Shown here in pieces: positions 50,574-59,784 of a DNA stretch of 62,638 nucleotides (positions are counted from its first letter, which is position 1; each line of letters opens with the position of its first letter). The DNA is taken from NCBI GenBank assembly GCA_027064425.1, contig JAMOPO010000052.1:84372-147009 (forward strand). Reading direction: 5' to 3'. The notes under the pieces are model-generated. The model was not told where the DNA came from and did no database searches. It saw only the letters and a list, made by a program, of their open reading frames with translations. The translations under genes and the position numbers were made by a program. The stretch is from Methanobacteriota archaeon (GTDB lineage: Archaea; JAADCQ01; Methanopyri; Methanopyrales; Methanopyraceae).

Positions 50574-51089
50574 TTGGCGGAGGAGAATGGGGAGAACGGC
50601 GAGGAGACGGAGTCAAAGTTCTACGCCGTCCGCGTGCAGGCTGGTAGGGAGAAGAACGCCGCGGAAATGCTCGCGATGCGGGCCCGGAAGCGCATCAAGG
50701 AGGACAACGCGGACCTCGGCCTGAAAGCCATCATCGCCCCGGACGATCTCCGCGGGTACTTCATCCTGGAGGTCGAGGATCTCACCGATGAGCTCCGGGA
50801 GCTCGTGTACGACCTGCCCGACGCGCGCGGTATCGTGGACAAGCAGATCGACTTCGAGGAGATCGACCACTACTTCGCGCCGAAGCCAGAGGCCGTGGAG
50901 ATCAGCGAGGGCGACATCGTCGAGATCCTCTCCGGACCGTTCAAGGGCGAGAAGGCCCGCGTCGTAAGCGTCGACGAGTCCCGAGGAGAGATCACCGTCG
51001 AGCTGCTCGAGGCGCCCGTGCCCATCCCCGTAACGGTAAAAGTCGACTCCCTCCGGCTCCTGCGGGAAGAGGAGGAGTACGAGGAGTAA
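50574..51089 (+). CDS. spt5: transcription elongation factor Spt5 (NusG)
   Basis: A 171-residue archaeal Spt5. The NGN domain (about residues 12-105; FYAVRVQAGREKNAAEML and RGYFILEVED) binds the RNA polymerase clamp with Spt4. A KOW domain follows (EGDIVEILSGPFKGEKARVVSVD, near 118). The TTG at 50574 is preferred because GGTGGGG lies about nine bases upstream; GTG 50559 has no SD and is part of that region. Linked to secE and rpl11, as in most archaea. Confidence 0.94.
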   Translation: MAEENGENGEETESKFYAVRVQAGREKNAAEMLAMRARKRIKEDNADLGLKAIIAPDDLRGYFILEVEDLTDELRELVYDLPDARGIVDKQIDFEEIDHYFAPKPEAVEISEGDIVEILSGPFKGEKARVVSVDESRGEITVELLEAPVPIPVTVKVDSLRLLREEEEYEE

Positions 51090-51116
51090 TCAAGTGGGGT
51101 TGGGGGCGCCCTCCCC

Positions 51117-51629
51117 ATGGGCAAGGAGGAGGTTGAAGTGCTGATCGAGGGAGGTAAGGCCGACCCCGGACCACCGTTGGGACCGGCCCTCGGACCGCTG
51201 GGAGTTAACATCCAGGAAGTGGTGGAGGAGATCAACAAGAAGACCAAGAAGTTCGAGGGAATGGAGGTTCCAGTTAAGATCATCGTGGATACGGAAACCA
51301 AGGAATTCGAGGTTAAAGTCGGATCACCACCGACGTCAGCGATCATCAAGAAGGAGCTCGGTATCGACAAGGGAGCCCACGAGCCCAGGCGCGAGACCGT
51401 CGGCGATCTGTCAATGGAGCAGGTGATCAAGATCGCCAAGATGAAGTTCGACGACCTGCTCTCGTACGACCTCAAGACGGCCGTCAAGGAGATCCTTGGA
51501 ACCTGCGGCAGCATGGGCGTGACGGTGGAGGGCAAGGACCCGAAGGAGGTCCAGAAGGAGGTGGACGAGGGCAAGTGGGACGATCTGATCGAGAAGCACG
51601 AAAAGGAGCTCAAGGAGGAGGAAGAGTAG
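51117..51629 (+). CDS. rpl11: 50S ribosomal protein L11
   Basis: A 170-residue protein of the ribosomal stalk base that binds the GTPase-associated region of 23S rRNA. The N-terminal domain has [27 protein letters not shown], and the RNA-binding C-terminal domain includes [14 protein letters not shown] and [15 protein letters not shown]-like residues ([13 protein letters not shown]). A charged tail extends beyond bacterial L11. ATG 51117. Part of spt5-rpl11-rpl1-rpl10. Confidence 0.97.
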   Translation: MGKEEVEVLIEGGKADPGPPLGPALGPLGVNIQEVVEEINKKTKKFEGMEVPVKIIVDTETKEFEVKVGSPPTSAIIKKELGIDKGAHEPRRETVGDLSMEQVIKIAKMKFDDLLSYDLKTAVKEILGTCGSMGVTVEGKDPKEVQKEVDEGKWDDLIEKHEKELKEEEE

Positions 51630-51645
51630 CGGCGGGTGACCCGGG

Positions 51646-52290
51646 TTGCTGAAGAAGGAGGACCTGATCGAGCCGCTGGAGAAGGTCGTGGAGTACTCCC
51701 CGCCCCGCCGCTTCCTGGAGTCCGTTGACATGATCATCAACCTCACCGGCGTCGACCTGTCCGACCCCTCCCAGCGCATCGACAAGGAGGTGGTGCTGCC
51801 CCACGGTCGCGGCAAGCCGGTGAAGGTCTGCGTGATCGCCGAGGGCGAGATGGCCCGGGAGGCTGAGGAGGCCGGGGCGACGGTCATCACGAGGGAAGAC
51901 CTCCAGCGGCTCGCGGAGAACAAGCGCGAGGCCAAGAAGCTGGCCCGGAAGCATGACTTCTTCTACGCCCAGGCCGACCTCATGCCTGAGGTGGGTCGCG
52001 TGCTCGGACCCGTCCTGGGCCCGCGGGGCAAGATGGCCAAGCCGATCCCACCCAACGCCGACGTCAAGGCCGTCATCGAGCGCGCGCACCGCACGGCCCG
52101 CGTCAAGATGCGCGACCAGCCGGTCATTCACACGGTCATCGGCGCCCGCAACATGGAGCCGGAGAAGCTGGCCGAGAACGCCATGACGGTCATCAACGAG
52201 GTCGTGTCCGAGCTCGACAAGGGCTGGTCCCAGATCGACTCCATCTTCGTGAAGACTACGATGGGCCCGGCCGAGCGGGTGTACCCGTAG
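51646..52290 (+). CDS. rpl1: 50S ribosomal protein L1
   Basis: A 214-residue L1-stalk protein; in methanogens L1 also represses its own operon by binding an mRNA site that mimics its rRNA site. Motifs: RRFLESVDMIINLTGVDLS near residue 20, VVLPHGRGKPVKVCV near 48, MPEVGRVLGPVLGPRGKMAKPIPPNADV near 105-130, and TTMGPAERVYP at the end. TTG 51646 with GGCGGGTGACC ahead. I see no convincing copy of the L1 regulatory hairpin, but did not fold the region. Confidence 0.97.
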   Translation: MLKKEDLIEPLEKVVEYSPPRRFLESVDMIINLTGVDLSDPSQRIDKEVVLPHGRGKPVKVCVIAEGEMAREAEEAGATVITREDLQRLAENKREAKKLARKHDFFYAQADLMPEVGRVLGPVLGPRGKMAKPIPPNADVKAVIERAHRTARVKMRDQPVIHTVIGARNMEPEKLAENAMTVINEVVSELDKGWSQIDSIFVKTTMGPAERVYP

Positions 52291-52303
52291 GGGCGTGAGC
52301 GCG

Positions 52304-53383
<1,080 letters not shown>

Positions 53384-53404
53384 CCCGGGCCGGGGGCCAC
53401 GCCC

Positions 53405-53941
53405 CTGCCCCATAACGTCGTTCTTACCGGCAGGCCCGGCGTCGGCAAGACCACGATTTGTCTCAAGGTTCGAAACGATTTGGAGGACCGCGGCTACACC
53501 GTCGGCGGCATTTACTGCCCCGAGGTGCGGCGCGGCGGCCGGCGCGTAGGGTTCAAGATCGTCGACCTGACCGAGGACGACGAGTACCCGCTCGCGGAGG
53601 TGGGCGCCCCCGGCCCGCGCGTGGGCCGCTACGGCGTTTACGTTGAGAACCTCGAGCGCGCGGCCGACTCCATCGAGCGCGCCGTCGAGGAGGCGGACCT
53701 GGTCATCGTGGACGAGGTCGGCCCGATGGAGCTCAAGTCCGAGCGGTTCGTCGAGGCCGTCGAGACCGCGGCCGACGCCGAGACCCCGACCATTTTCGTC
53801 GTCCACGAGCGTTCCCGGCACCCGACCGTGGTCGACCTCCGCGAGCGCCGCGACGACGCTGAACGCTACCGCGTCACGCTCGAGAACCGGGACCGACTTC
53901 CGGAGGAGATCGTCCAGCTGGTGCTGGACTGGCTCGAGTAA
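53405..53941 (+). CDS. THEP1-type nucleoside-triphosphatase, probable CTG start
   Basis: A 178-residue P-loop NTPase of the THEP1 family. NVVLTGRPGVGKTTICLKV (Walker A) opens the protein, DLVIVDEVGPMELKSERFVEAV near 97-118 contains Walker B, and VVHERSRHPTVVDLR follows. Between the rpl10 stop and Walker A this frame has no ATG, GTG or TTG (the first TTG is beyond Walker A at 53480). CTG 53405 lies eight bases after GGGGG, giving the normal family N-terminus. Physiological role unknown; hydrolyses NTPs in vitro in other species. Confidence 0.88.
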   Translation: MPHNVVLTGRPGVGKTTICLKVRNDLEDRGYTVGGIYCPEVRRGGRRVGFKIVDLTEDDEYPLAEVGAPGPRVGRYGVYVENLERAADSIERAVEEADLVIVDEVGPMELKSERFVEAVETAADAETPTIFVVHERSRHPTVVDLRERRDDAERYRVTLENRDRLPEEIVQLVLDWLE

Positions 53942-53959
53942 GGGACCGCGGGTGATAGC

Positions 53960-55639
53960 GTGGAGAGGGTCACCTGCGACGTCCTCGTGATCGGGGGCGG
54001 CGGCGCGGCCCTACGGGCCGCGATAGAGGCGGCCCGCCACGACCTGAGCGTCGTGATCGTGTCCAAAGGCCCCCTCGGCCGGAGCGGCTGCACCGTCATG
54101 GCCGAGGGCGGTTACAACGCCGTCCTGAGGACCGAGTCCCCCGACGACTCCTTCGAGCTGCACTTCCGGGACACCGTGGAGGGAGGCTCCTACCTCAACG
54201 ACCAGCGACTGGTCGAGATCCTGGTTCGGGAGGCGCCCGACCGCCTCCTCGACCTGGAGAACTACGGGGCCGTGTTCACCCGCAACGAGGACGGCACCCT
54301 CGCCCAGCGCCCCTTCGGCGGTCAATCCCGACCCCGGACGTGCTACGCCGGCGACCGCACCGGCCACGAGATCGCCATGGCCCTGCTGGACGAGGTGCGC
54401 CGCCTGGACCGCGTCCGCACGCTCGAGAACGTGATGGCCTACCGGCTGATCAAGGACGACGACGGCCGCATCGCGGGCGCGCTGTGCCTGGACCTGGAGC
54501 GGGAGGACACCCTCGTCGTCCTGGCCCACGCCACCATCCTCGCCACCGGCGGGGCCGGCCAGATTTACCCGGTCACCACCAACCCCGCGTACAAGACCGG
54601 CGACGGGTACGTCATGGCCCTGAAGGCGGGCTGCCCGCTCATCGACATGGAGATGGTCCAGTTCCATCCCACCGGGATGGTGTACCCCGAGAGCGCCCGG
54701 GGCATCCTCGTCACCGAGGCCGTCCGCGGCGAGGGCGGCCGCCTATACAACGCGGAAGGAGAGCGCTTCATGAAGCGGTACGACCCCGACCGGATGGAGC
54801 TGGCGACCCGGGACGTGGTGGCCCGAGCCATCTACCGCGAGATCAAGGAGGGTCGGGGCACCGAGCACGGGGGCGTGTACCTCGACCTCACCCACCTGCC
54901 CGACGAGGTGATCGAGACGAAGCTCGAAACCACCCTCCGCCAGTTCCTCCGCTACGGGATCGACATCCGTGAGGAGCCGATGGAGGTAGCGCCCACCGCC
55001 CACCACTTCATGGGAGGCGTCCCCATCAACGAGCGCGCCGAGACCCCGCTCCCCCGACTCTTCGCCTGCGGTGAGGTCACCGGCGGCGTCCACGGGGCCA
55101 ACCGGCTGGGAGGTAACGCGCTGGCCGACACCCAGGTGTTCGGGTGCCGAGCCGGCCTGTACGCCGCGAAGCTCGCCCGCCGGCTTCGAGCGCGAGGGGA
55201 GCGACCCCGCGTGAGCAGGCTCCGACTGCTGGATCTCGAGTCCAAGCTCTGGGAGCGGCTCGGAGAGGAGGACCCCCTCGAGGTCCGCCGCGAGCTCCGA
55301 AAGACCATGTGGGATCACGTGGGCCTCGAGCGCTCCGAGCGCGGGCTGAAGAAGGCCATCAAGCGCCTGGAGGAGCTCAAGCGCCGCGTGGAAGAGCGCG
55401 GCGTCGACGACGGCCCCGGGCTGCGGCTCGCCCTCGAGACGGTCAACATGATCGAGGTCGGGCTGGCCGTCGCCCGCTCCGCACTCTTCCGTCGTGAGAG
55501 TCGAGGCGCCCATTACCGCACGGACTACCCCGAGCGCGACGACGAGAACTGGCTCAAGCACACCGTCTACCGGCCCGACGGGAGCCTCGGGACCAAGCCG
55601 GTCGACGTCAGCCGGATAGATCCTCGATCACAGGATTGA
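53960..55639 (+). CDS. tfrA: succinate dehydrogenase/fumarate reductase flavoprotein, TfrA-like
   Basis: A 559-residue FAD protein. VLVIGGGGAALRAAIEAAR near residues 9-27 is the FAD-binding loop. GRSGCTVMAEGGYNA near 40 and the His of flavin attachment region, QFHPTGMVYPESARGILVTEAVRGEGG near 235-260, HHFMGGVPIN near 352 and GEVTGGVHGANRLGGNAL near 372 are active-site motifs. In methanogens this subunit works with an Fe-S/heterodisulfide subunit TfrB, using coenzymes M and B to reduce fumarate. The partner gene is absent here. GTG 53960; 32-base convergent overlap with ade. Confidence 0.88.
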   Translation: MERVTCDVLVIGGGGAALRAAIEAARHDLSVVIVSKGPLGRSGCTVMAEGGYNAVLRTESPDDSFELHFRDTVEGGSYLNDQRLVEILVREAPDRLLDLENYGAVFTRNEDGTLAQRPFGGQSRPRTCYAGDRTGHEIAMALLDEVRRLDRVRTLENVMAYRLIKDDDGRIAGALCLDLEREDTLVVLAHATILATGGAGQIYPVTTNPAYKTGDGYVMALKAGCPLIDMEMVQFHPTGMVYPESARGILVTEAVRGEGGRLYNAEGERFMKRYDPDRMELATRDVVARAIYREIKEGRGTEHGGVYLDLTHLPDEVIETKLETTLRQFLRYGIDIREEPMEVAPTAHHFMGGVPINERAETPLPRLFACGEVTGGVHGANRLGGNALADTQVFGCRAGLYAAKLARRLRARGERPRVSRLRLLDLESKLWERLGEEDPLEVRRELRKTMWDHVGLERSERGLKKAIKRLEELKRRVEERGVDDGPGLRLALETVNMIEVGLAVARSALFRRESRGAHYRTDYPERDDENWLKHTVYRPDGSLGTKPVDVSRIDPRSQD

Positions 55640-57254
55640 CCAACCGGACCTCCTTCCCCTCCACCCGCACCATCCCACGGTCGGTCAGCCGCACCTCCGG
55701 GACCACCGGCAGCGTCACGAAGGAGAGCACCTGGAACGGGTCCCCCTCCACGTCGGACAGCTCGCGCACCCGCTCCAGGACCGACCCGTACGCCTCGACG
55801 AACTCCTCCGGCTCCCGGGATGACATCAACCCCGCCACGTCCAACTCGACCGCCTCGCACCCACCATCCCAGACCACCCCAACGCATCCCCCCAACCGGC
55901 CGGCCAGCCTCACCCCCTCCCGAACCAGCCGCAGGTCCCGGCCGACCACCACCACGTTGTGGGCGTCGTGAGCGACCGTCGTAACCAGCGCGCACTCGAG
56001 GTCGTCGATCCCCTCCAGGAAGCCCAGCGACCAGCTCCCCTCCCCGTACCGGTCCACCACGACCAGGAACGCGATCCCCTCCTCCATCACCCTACCGTCC
56101 CGAATCGTGATCTCCTCCACGACCTCCCGGGTCCTGATCGTCCCCGGCCTGACCCCCACGCACCTCACCCGGTACCTACCGTCCTCGAACCCGATATCCT
56201 CCGGGTCGACGCCCACCTCCACCCGGGGAAGCTCCGCCTCCGCCCCCTCGAACTCCGCATCCTCCCTCGGGGTTCCCTCCAGGAAGACCCGCCGGGGTTC
56301 GACTTCCTCCAACCCGCTCAGCACGACCACGTCCGCGTGGTAGCCGGGGGCCAACCGACCGGTCCTCAGCCCGTAGCACAGGGACGGGTTCAGGGTCACC
56401 GTCCCGAGCGCCTCCAGCGGGTCGAACCCCGCCTCCACGGCCCGCCTGACCATCTTGGCCAGCGAGACCTCGTCCATGTCGCTCGCGTGGAGATCATCCG
56501 TCACGAAGCACACGCCGCTGAGATCGTCCAGCGCCTCGAGGGCGGCCTCCAGGTCCCGGGACGAGGAACCCTCCCGGACGAACGTCCACACGCCCAGCTC
56601 ACGCCTCCACCGGAACTCCTCCCCCGTCGAGCACTCGTGGTCGGTCTCCGGCCCCGCGGAAAAGTACCGCGCGGCCCCGGGACCCACGAGGCCGGGGGCG
56701 TGCCCGTCGACCCTCAGCCCCATCCGCCGGGCCAGCCGCACGAGCTCGTCCTTCCGCCCCTCCAGGACCCCCTCCACGTCCATCATCTCGCCCAGCGCCA
56801 CCACCATCGGGTGGTCGGCGTACCGCTCCACGATCTCCGGCGTCACCTTCCCCCGAACGGTCTCGAACGGCTCCCCAAGGGCCGGCACGCACGATGGAAG
56901 CGCCAGGTAGAACTTGAAAGGTCGGGCCCGCTCGGCGGTTCTCAGAGCCCACCTCAACCCCTCCTCGCCCGCCACGTTCACGACCTCGTGTGGATCCCAC
57001 ACGACCGACGTCACGCCGCGCTCGGAGACGACCCGCGCGTAGCCGGGCGGGCTCAGACCGGAGCTCTCCACGTGCACGTGAGCGTCCACGAAGCCCGGGC
57101 AGATAACCCCGTCGACCTCGATCACGTCCACGTCGCCCAGCTCGTCGGGCAGGTCGGAGAACACGCCCAGGATGCGACCCCTCTCCCAGACGACGTAGCC
57201 GGGACGAACGCGCGAGAACCAGGGGTCAACGACGCGACCGTGAAGCGCCCTCAG
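55608..57254 (-). CDS. ade: adenine deaminase, probable CTG start
   Basis: A 548-residue amidohydrolase that converts adenine to hypoxanthine. The metal motif GFVDAHVHVESS is near residues 61-72; EVNVAG-like and GEMMDVEGVL near 150, GHAPG near 188, DDLHASDM near 250 and the C-terminal VTTVAHDAHNVVVVG near 425 are present. The N-terminal family segment (RVVDPWFSRVRPGYVVWERGRILGV) is fully encoded upstream of the first GTG (57164), but has no ATG/GTG/TTG. CTG 57254, seven bases after GGGGGG, begins exactly there. Starting at 57164 would remove a conserved beta domain strand set. Confidence 0.9.
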   Translation of the reverse strand: MRALHGRVVDPWFSRVRPGYVVWERGRILGVFSDLPDELGDVDVIEVDGVICPGFVDAHVHVESSGLSPPGYARVVSERGVTSVVWDPHEVVNVAGEEGLRWALRTAERARPFKFYLALPSCVPALGEPFETVRGKVTPEIVERYADHPMVVALGEMMDVEGVLEGRKDELVRLARRMGLRVDGHAPGLVGPGAARYFSAGPETDHECSTGEEFRWRRELGVWTFVREGSSSRDLEAALEALDDLSGVCFVTDDLHASDMDEVSLAKMVRRAVEAGFDPLEALGTVTLNPSLCYGLRTGRLAPGYHADVVVLSGLEEVEPRRVFLEGTPREDAEFEGAEAELPRVEVGVDPEDIGFEDGRYRVRCVGVRPGTIRTREVVEEITIRDGRVMEEGIAFLVVVDRYGEGSWSLGFLEGIDDLECALVTTVAHDAHNVVVVGRDLRLVREGVRLAGRLGGCVGVVWDGGCEAVELDVAGLMSSREPEEFVEAYGSVLERVRELSDVEGDPFQVLSFVTLPVVPEVRLTDRGMVRVEGKEVRLVNPVIEDLSG

Positions 57255-57451
57255 CGACCGTCCCCCCGAGGGAAGGAGGTACGGCGGGGAGGTAGGCGCG
57301 CGGGGTCATCGGTCGGCTCGTCGGCCCACTCCCCCGCGCTTGTGGCCCGGCGGAGCCCACGCGGGGTCATCCCCGGAGTCTCCGCGTCACCCGCGCCGGT
57401 TGGACCGGGCCGTGCCCCGTCCCCAAGTCGCGGCGTATGAAGTTACCGCCT
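57255..57451 (-). promoter_or_regulatory. ade upstream region with 12-base direct repeat
   Basis: A 197-base gap upstream of ade. CGCGGGGTCATC occurs twice (57299-57310 and 57360-57371), 61 bases apart. On the ade strand it reads GATGACCCCGCG. No clear TATA box or complete C/D architecture was found. Confidence 0.35.
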
Positions 57452-58513
57452 CTAAATCATCGACCCCCGGGCCACGCAGCGCACGTACACCCAGGCCGCC
57501 ACCAGGAAGTTGTACACGACGGCGCCGTCCAGCAGGGCCCGGGCGAGGGCCGGGGGAACGTGCACCGCCGGGGTGGGAGGCGGCGGGAGGAACAGATCCT
57601 CCAGCCTGTAAAACCGACCATCCTCCGCGTTGAAGTATCCGTGGCTGGCGGAGACGTGCAGCCCCGCGGCCACGGTGAACAGCGCCCCCGTCGAGAGGAG
57701 GAGAAGCCCCAGCCGCTCGGACGCCAGGCACGCGGCCGGACAGCTCACCGCCCAGTAGTTAGGGTTAACCACCTTGGAGAACGCCAGGAGGGCCGCCCCC
57801 ACCGCGCACGAGCGACGCTCCGGCTCGCCCGGGGCGACGAGTGGGAGGAGCATGGCGGCGGCCAACAGCGCCACCGGCAGCTCGGTGGGCGGGGTGACCA
57901 GCGTCCAGATGGAGCAGTTCTGCGGCGGGCGGCCCATCTGGAACAGGACCACGTCCTGCAGGAACGCCCAGCCGTTGCCAAGGAGGTACGGGACCAGGAC
58001 GACCGCCGTGACGAGCACGAAAGCGATCAGCGACTCGCGGCGCAGGTGAGGGAGGGCCAGCAGTCCCGCGGTGGGCTTGGTCCAGAACGCGAGCGCCGCC
58101 AGCGTCCCGCCCAGCCAGCGCTCCCGCATGATGATCGCCGCGAGGGCCATGGAGACGGGGATGGGATCCAGCTGCCAGAACGCGCACGGGTAGGCCGTGG
58201 AGAGCGCCACCACCAGCTGTCCCGTCCGACCCATCCCCACGCGGCGGGCGCAGTAGACGCACGCCAGGGTCCCGATCCACACGGGGAGCTTCCACAGGAG
58301 TCGGAAGCGCCAGTCGAGCGGGTTCAGCCCCAGCAGCCCGTGCCCCAGGTACCAGACGAGTGCCGGGAGCAGGGAGCCGAGGGGAGGGTAGTGAACGTCG
58401 GTCTTAGCGTAGTAAGTCAGCGGGTGGGAGATGATCTTGGGGCACCAGCTCATCCACTTCTCGTAGTCCGGGGCGTACACGGCCGTCAAGAGCCACCAAA
58501 TCACGTCCGCCAT
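57452..58513 (-). CDS. multi-span membrane protein, GT-C glycosyltransferase-like
   Basis: A 353-residue membrane protein with about nine hydrophobic segments. Near the N-terminus an acidic residue after the first span and a loop TDVHYPPLGSLLPALVWYLG resemble the DxD-like and YPP features of polyprenyl-phosphate-dependent glycosyltransferases (GT-C fold). FWQLDPIPVSMALAA and FWTKPTAGLLALP are further conserved-looking loops. It could build envelope glycans. ATG 58513 follows GGAGGTGAAG; GTG 58516 is the adjacent alternative. The exact family is not certain. Confidence 0.6.
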   Translation of the reverse strand: MADVIWWLLTAVYAPDYEKWMSWCPKIISHPLTYYAKTDVHYPPLGSLLPALVWYLGHGLLGLNPLDWRFRLLWKLPVWIGTLACVYCARRVGMGRTGQLVVALSTAYPCAFWQLDPIPVSMALAAIIMRERWLGGTLAALAFWTKPTAGLLALPHLRRESLIAFVLVTAVVLVPYLLGNGWAFLQDVVLFQMGRPPQNCSIWTLVTPPTELPVALLAAAMLLPLVAPGEPERRSCAVGAALLAFSKVVNPNYWAVSCPAACLASERLGLLLLSTGALFTVAAGLHVSASHGYFNAEDGRFYRLEDLFLPPPPTPAVHVPPALARALLDGAVVYNFLVAAWVYVRCVARGSMI

Positions 58514-58540
58514 CACTTCACCTCCGGACCCTGCGACGGT

Positions 58541-58602
58541 CCGCAGCTCGTGCCCTCGTCATCGGTTCAACTCAGAGAAGGCCAGATTCTTCATCCCGTC
58601 CC
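58541..58602 (-). ncRNA. candidate C/D box-like sRNA upstream of the GT-like gene
   Basis: On the minus strand: C-like GGGATGA (58597-58591), a 15-base interval, CTGA (58575-58572) as D', C'-like GATGA (58563-58559), exactly 12 bases, then CTGC (58546-58543) in place of D. GACGG/CCGTC could form the terminal stem with an offset. An A/T-rich element (TTAAAGATC) lies upstream. The imperfect D box makes this tentative. Confidence 0.35.
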
Positions 58603-58663
58603 CCGATATCGTTACGCGATCTTTAACGATTCGCGGCAAAGAGGAGGAGGGGGCGTGAGGGGG

Positions 58664-59716
58664 TTAGAGCTTCAGCGTGCCCAGGCTCACCGAGCCCAGG
58701 TACTTCACGACCGGCGAGGCCAGCGTCGTCAGCAGCTGGTCCATCGCCTGGACCACTGGTGCCACGATCTGCGCGGCCTGCTTCACGCCCTTGTCGGCCA
58801 GGTACCCCACCAGCGCGGTGATCACCGGCACCGCCAGGCCGGCGGCGCTGGCGGTCGTGACCACCATCTTGCCCTCGATGCCCAGCTGCTCAGCCAGGTC
58901 CACGATCACGTTGTCCAGCGTGGCCACACCGGCCAGGTACATCGCCAGCGTGACCACCGGCGCCAGCAGCGTGCCGACGTCCAGCATCGTCAGCGTGTTG
59001 ACGAGCTGCTTGTGGTCCATCGCCCACCCGGCCAGCAGGTCGGTCGCCAGTGCCGCCGTCAGTCCGGCTCCGACGACGACGTCCTGCTCGACGTACTCAC
59101 GGATACCCAGCTGGTCCAGCAGGCTCTGCAGCGTGCCCTTCAGGTCCGTTCCTAGCGCGTCATCGATCGCACTGGTGATCGGGTACCCCATCAGCGCGTC
59201 CAGCATGGCGATCGCCGGCACAGCCAGCAGCGCGTCCTTGACCAGCGCTCCCGTCAGGTGGACCGGCTTCACCGCCGGCGCCACGACCTCGACCGTCACC
59301 TCCTTGGTCGCGGTGCCACCCTTGATGCCGTACTGCGGCAGGTCTGGGAACCGCGCGGTCACCGTGATCGTGTGCTTACCCGGCGTCAGCTCCAGGGTCG
59401 CGGTCACCGTCTTGGTCTCGCCGAGCCGGTACGGTGGGGTGATCTTGGTCGTGTGGACCACGTTCCCGTCCACGGCGAACGTCACGGTCGTCGGCGTGCG
59501 CCGGATCGTGTACGGGTAGTTACCGGACCACGTGATGACCGCGGTTACCTGGACGGCGGCCTTCTTCTCGCCCGGCTTGAGCTGAACCTTGGCCGGCGCC
59601 TGAACCTCCTTGATCTCCGGCTTGATGGTGTACTTAGCACCGTACACCTTGGCCTCCGCGGCGCCCACTAGGGCGCCCGCCAGAGCCACGAGGAGGGCGA
59701 GGAGCAGGCGCTTCAT
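58664..59716 (-). CDS. secreted surface protein with beta-domain and hydrophobic helical domain
   Basis: A 350-residue protein with a clear signal peptide (KRLLLALLVALAGALVGAAEA, cleavage near residue 22). Residues 25-150 are beta-rich and Thr/Val-rich, like an Ig or CARDB-type extracellular module (VTAVITWSGNYPYTI, TATLELTPGKHTITVTARF). Residues 155-350 are hydrophobic, alanine/leucine/valine-rich helices. It is much less acidic than its neighbours, as expected for an exported protein. ATG 59716 has GGGGTGACC ahead and a strong TATA box. Probably an abundant envelope component; I recognise no family. Confidence 0.75.
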   Translation of the reverse strand: MKRLLLALLVALAGALVGAAEAKVYGAKYTIKPEIKEVQAPAKVQLKPGEKKAAVQVTAVITWSGNYPYTIRRTPTTVTFAVDGNVVHTTKITPPYRLGETKTVTATLELTPGKHTITVTARFPDLPQYGIKGGTATKEVTVEVVAPAVKPVHLTGALVKDALLAVPAIAMLDALMGYPITSAIDDALGTDLKGTLQSLLDQLGIREYVEQDVVVGAGLTAALATDLLAGWAMDHKQLVNTLTMLDVGTLLAPVVTLAMYLAGVATLDNVIVDLAEQLGIEGKMVVTTASAAGLAVPVITALVGYLADKGVKQAAQIVAPVVQAMDQLLTTLASPVVKYLGSVSLGTLKL

Positions 59717-59744
59717 GCGAGGTCACCCCGGACCCGCGGGCCGA

Positions 59745-59768
59745 TCAGACTTATTTTACCTTTTTGGG
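59745..59768 (-). promoter_or_regulatory. promoter of the surface protein gene
   Basis: On the minus strand AAAAAGGTAAAATAAG is an A-rich TATA/BRE-like element (TATA core at about 59752-59758). It is about 40 bases upstream of ATG 59716, placing the transcript start near 59729 and leaving a short leader that includes the SD GGGGTGACC. It stands out in a very GC-rich region. Confidence 0.55.
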
Positions 59769-59784
59769 AAACCTTGGTCGGTGA

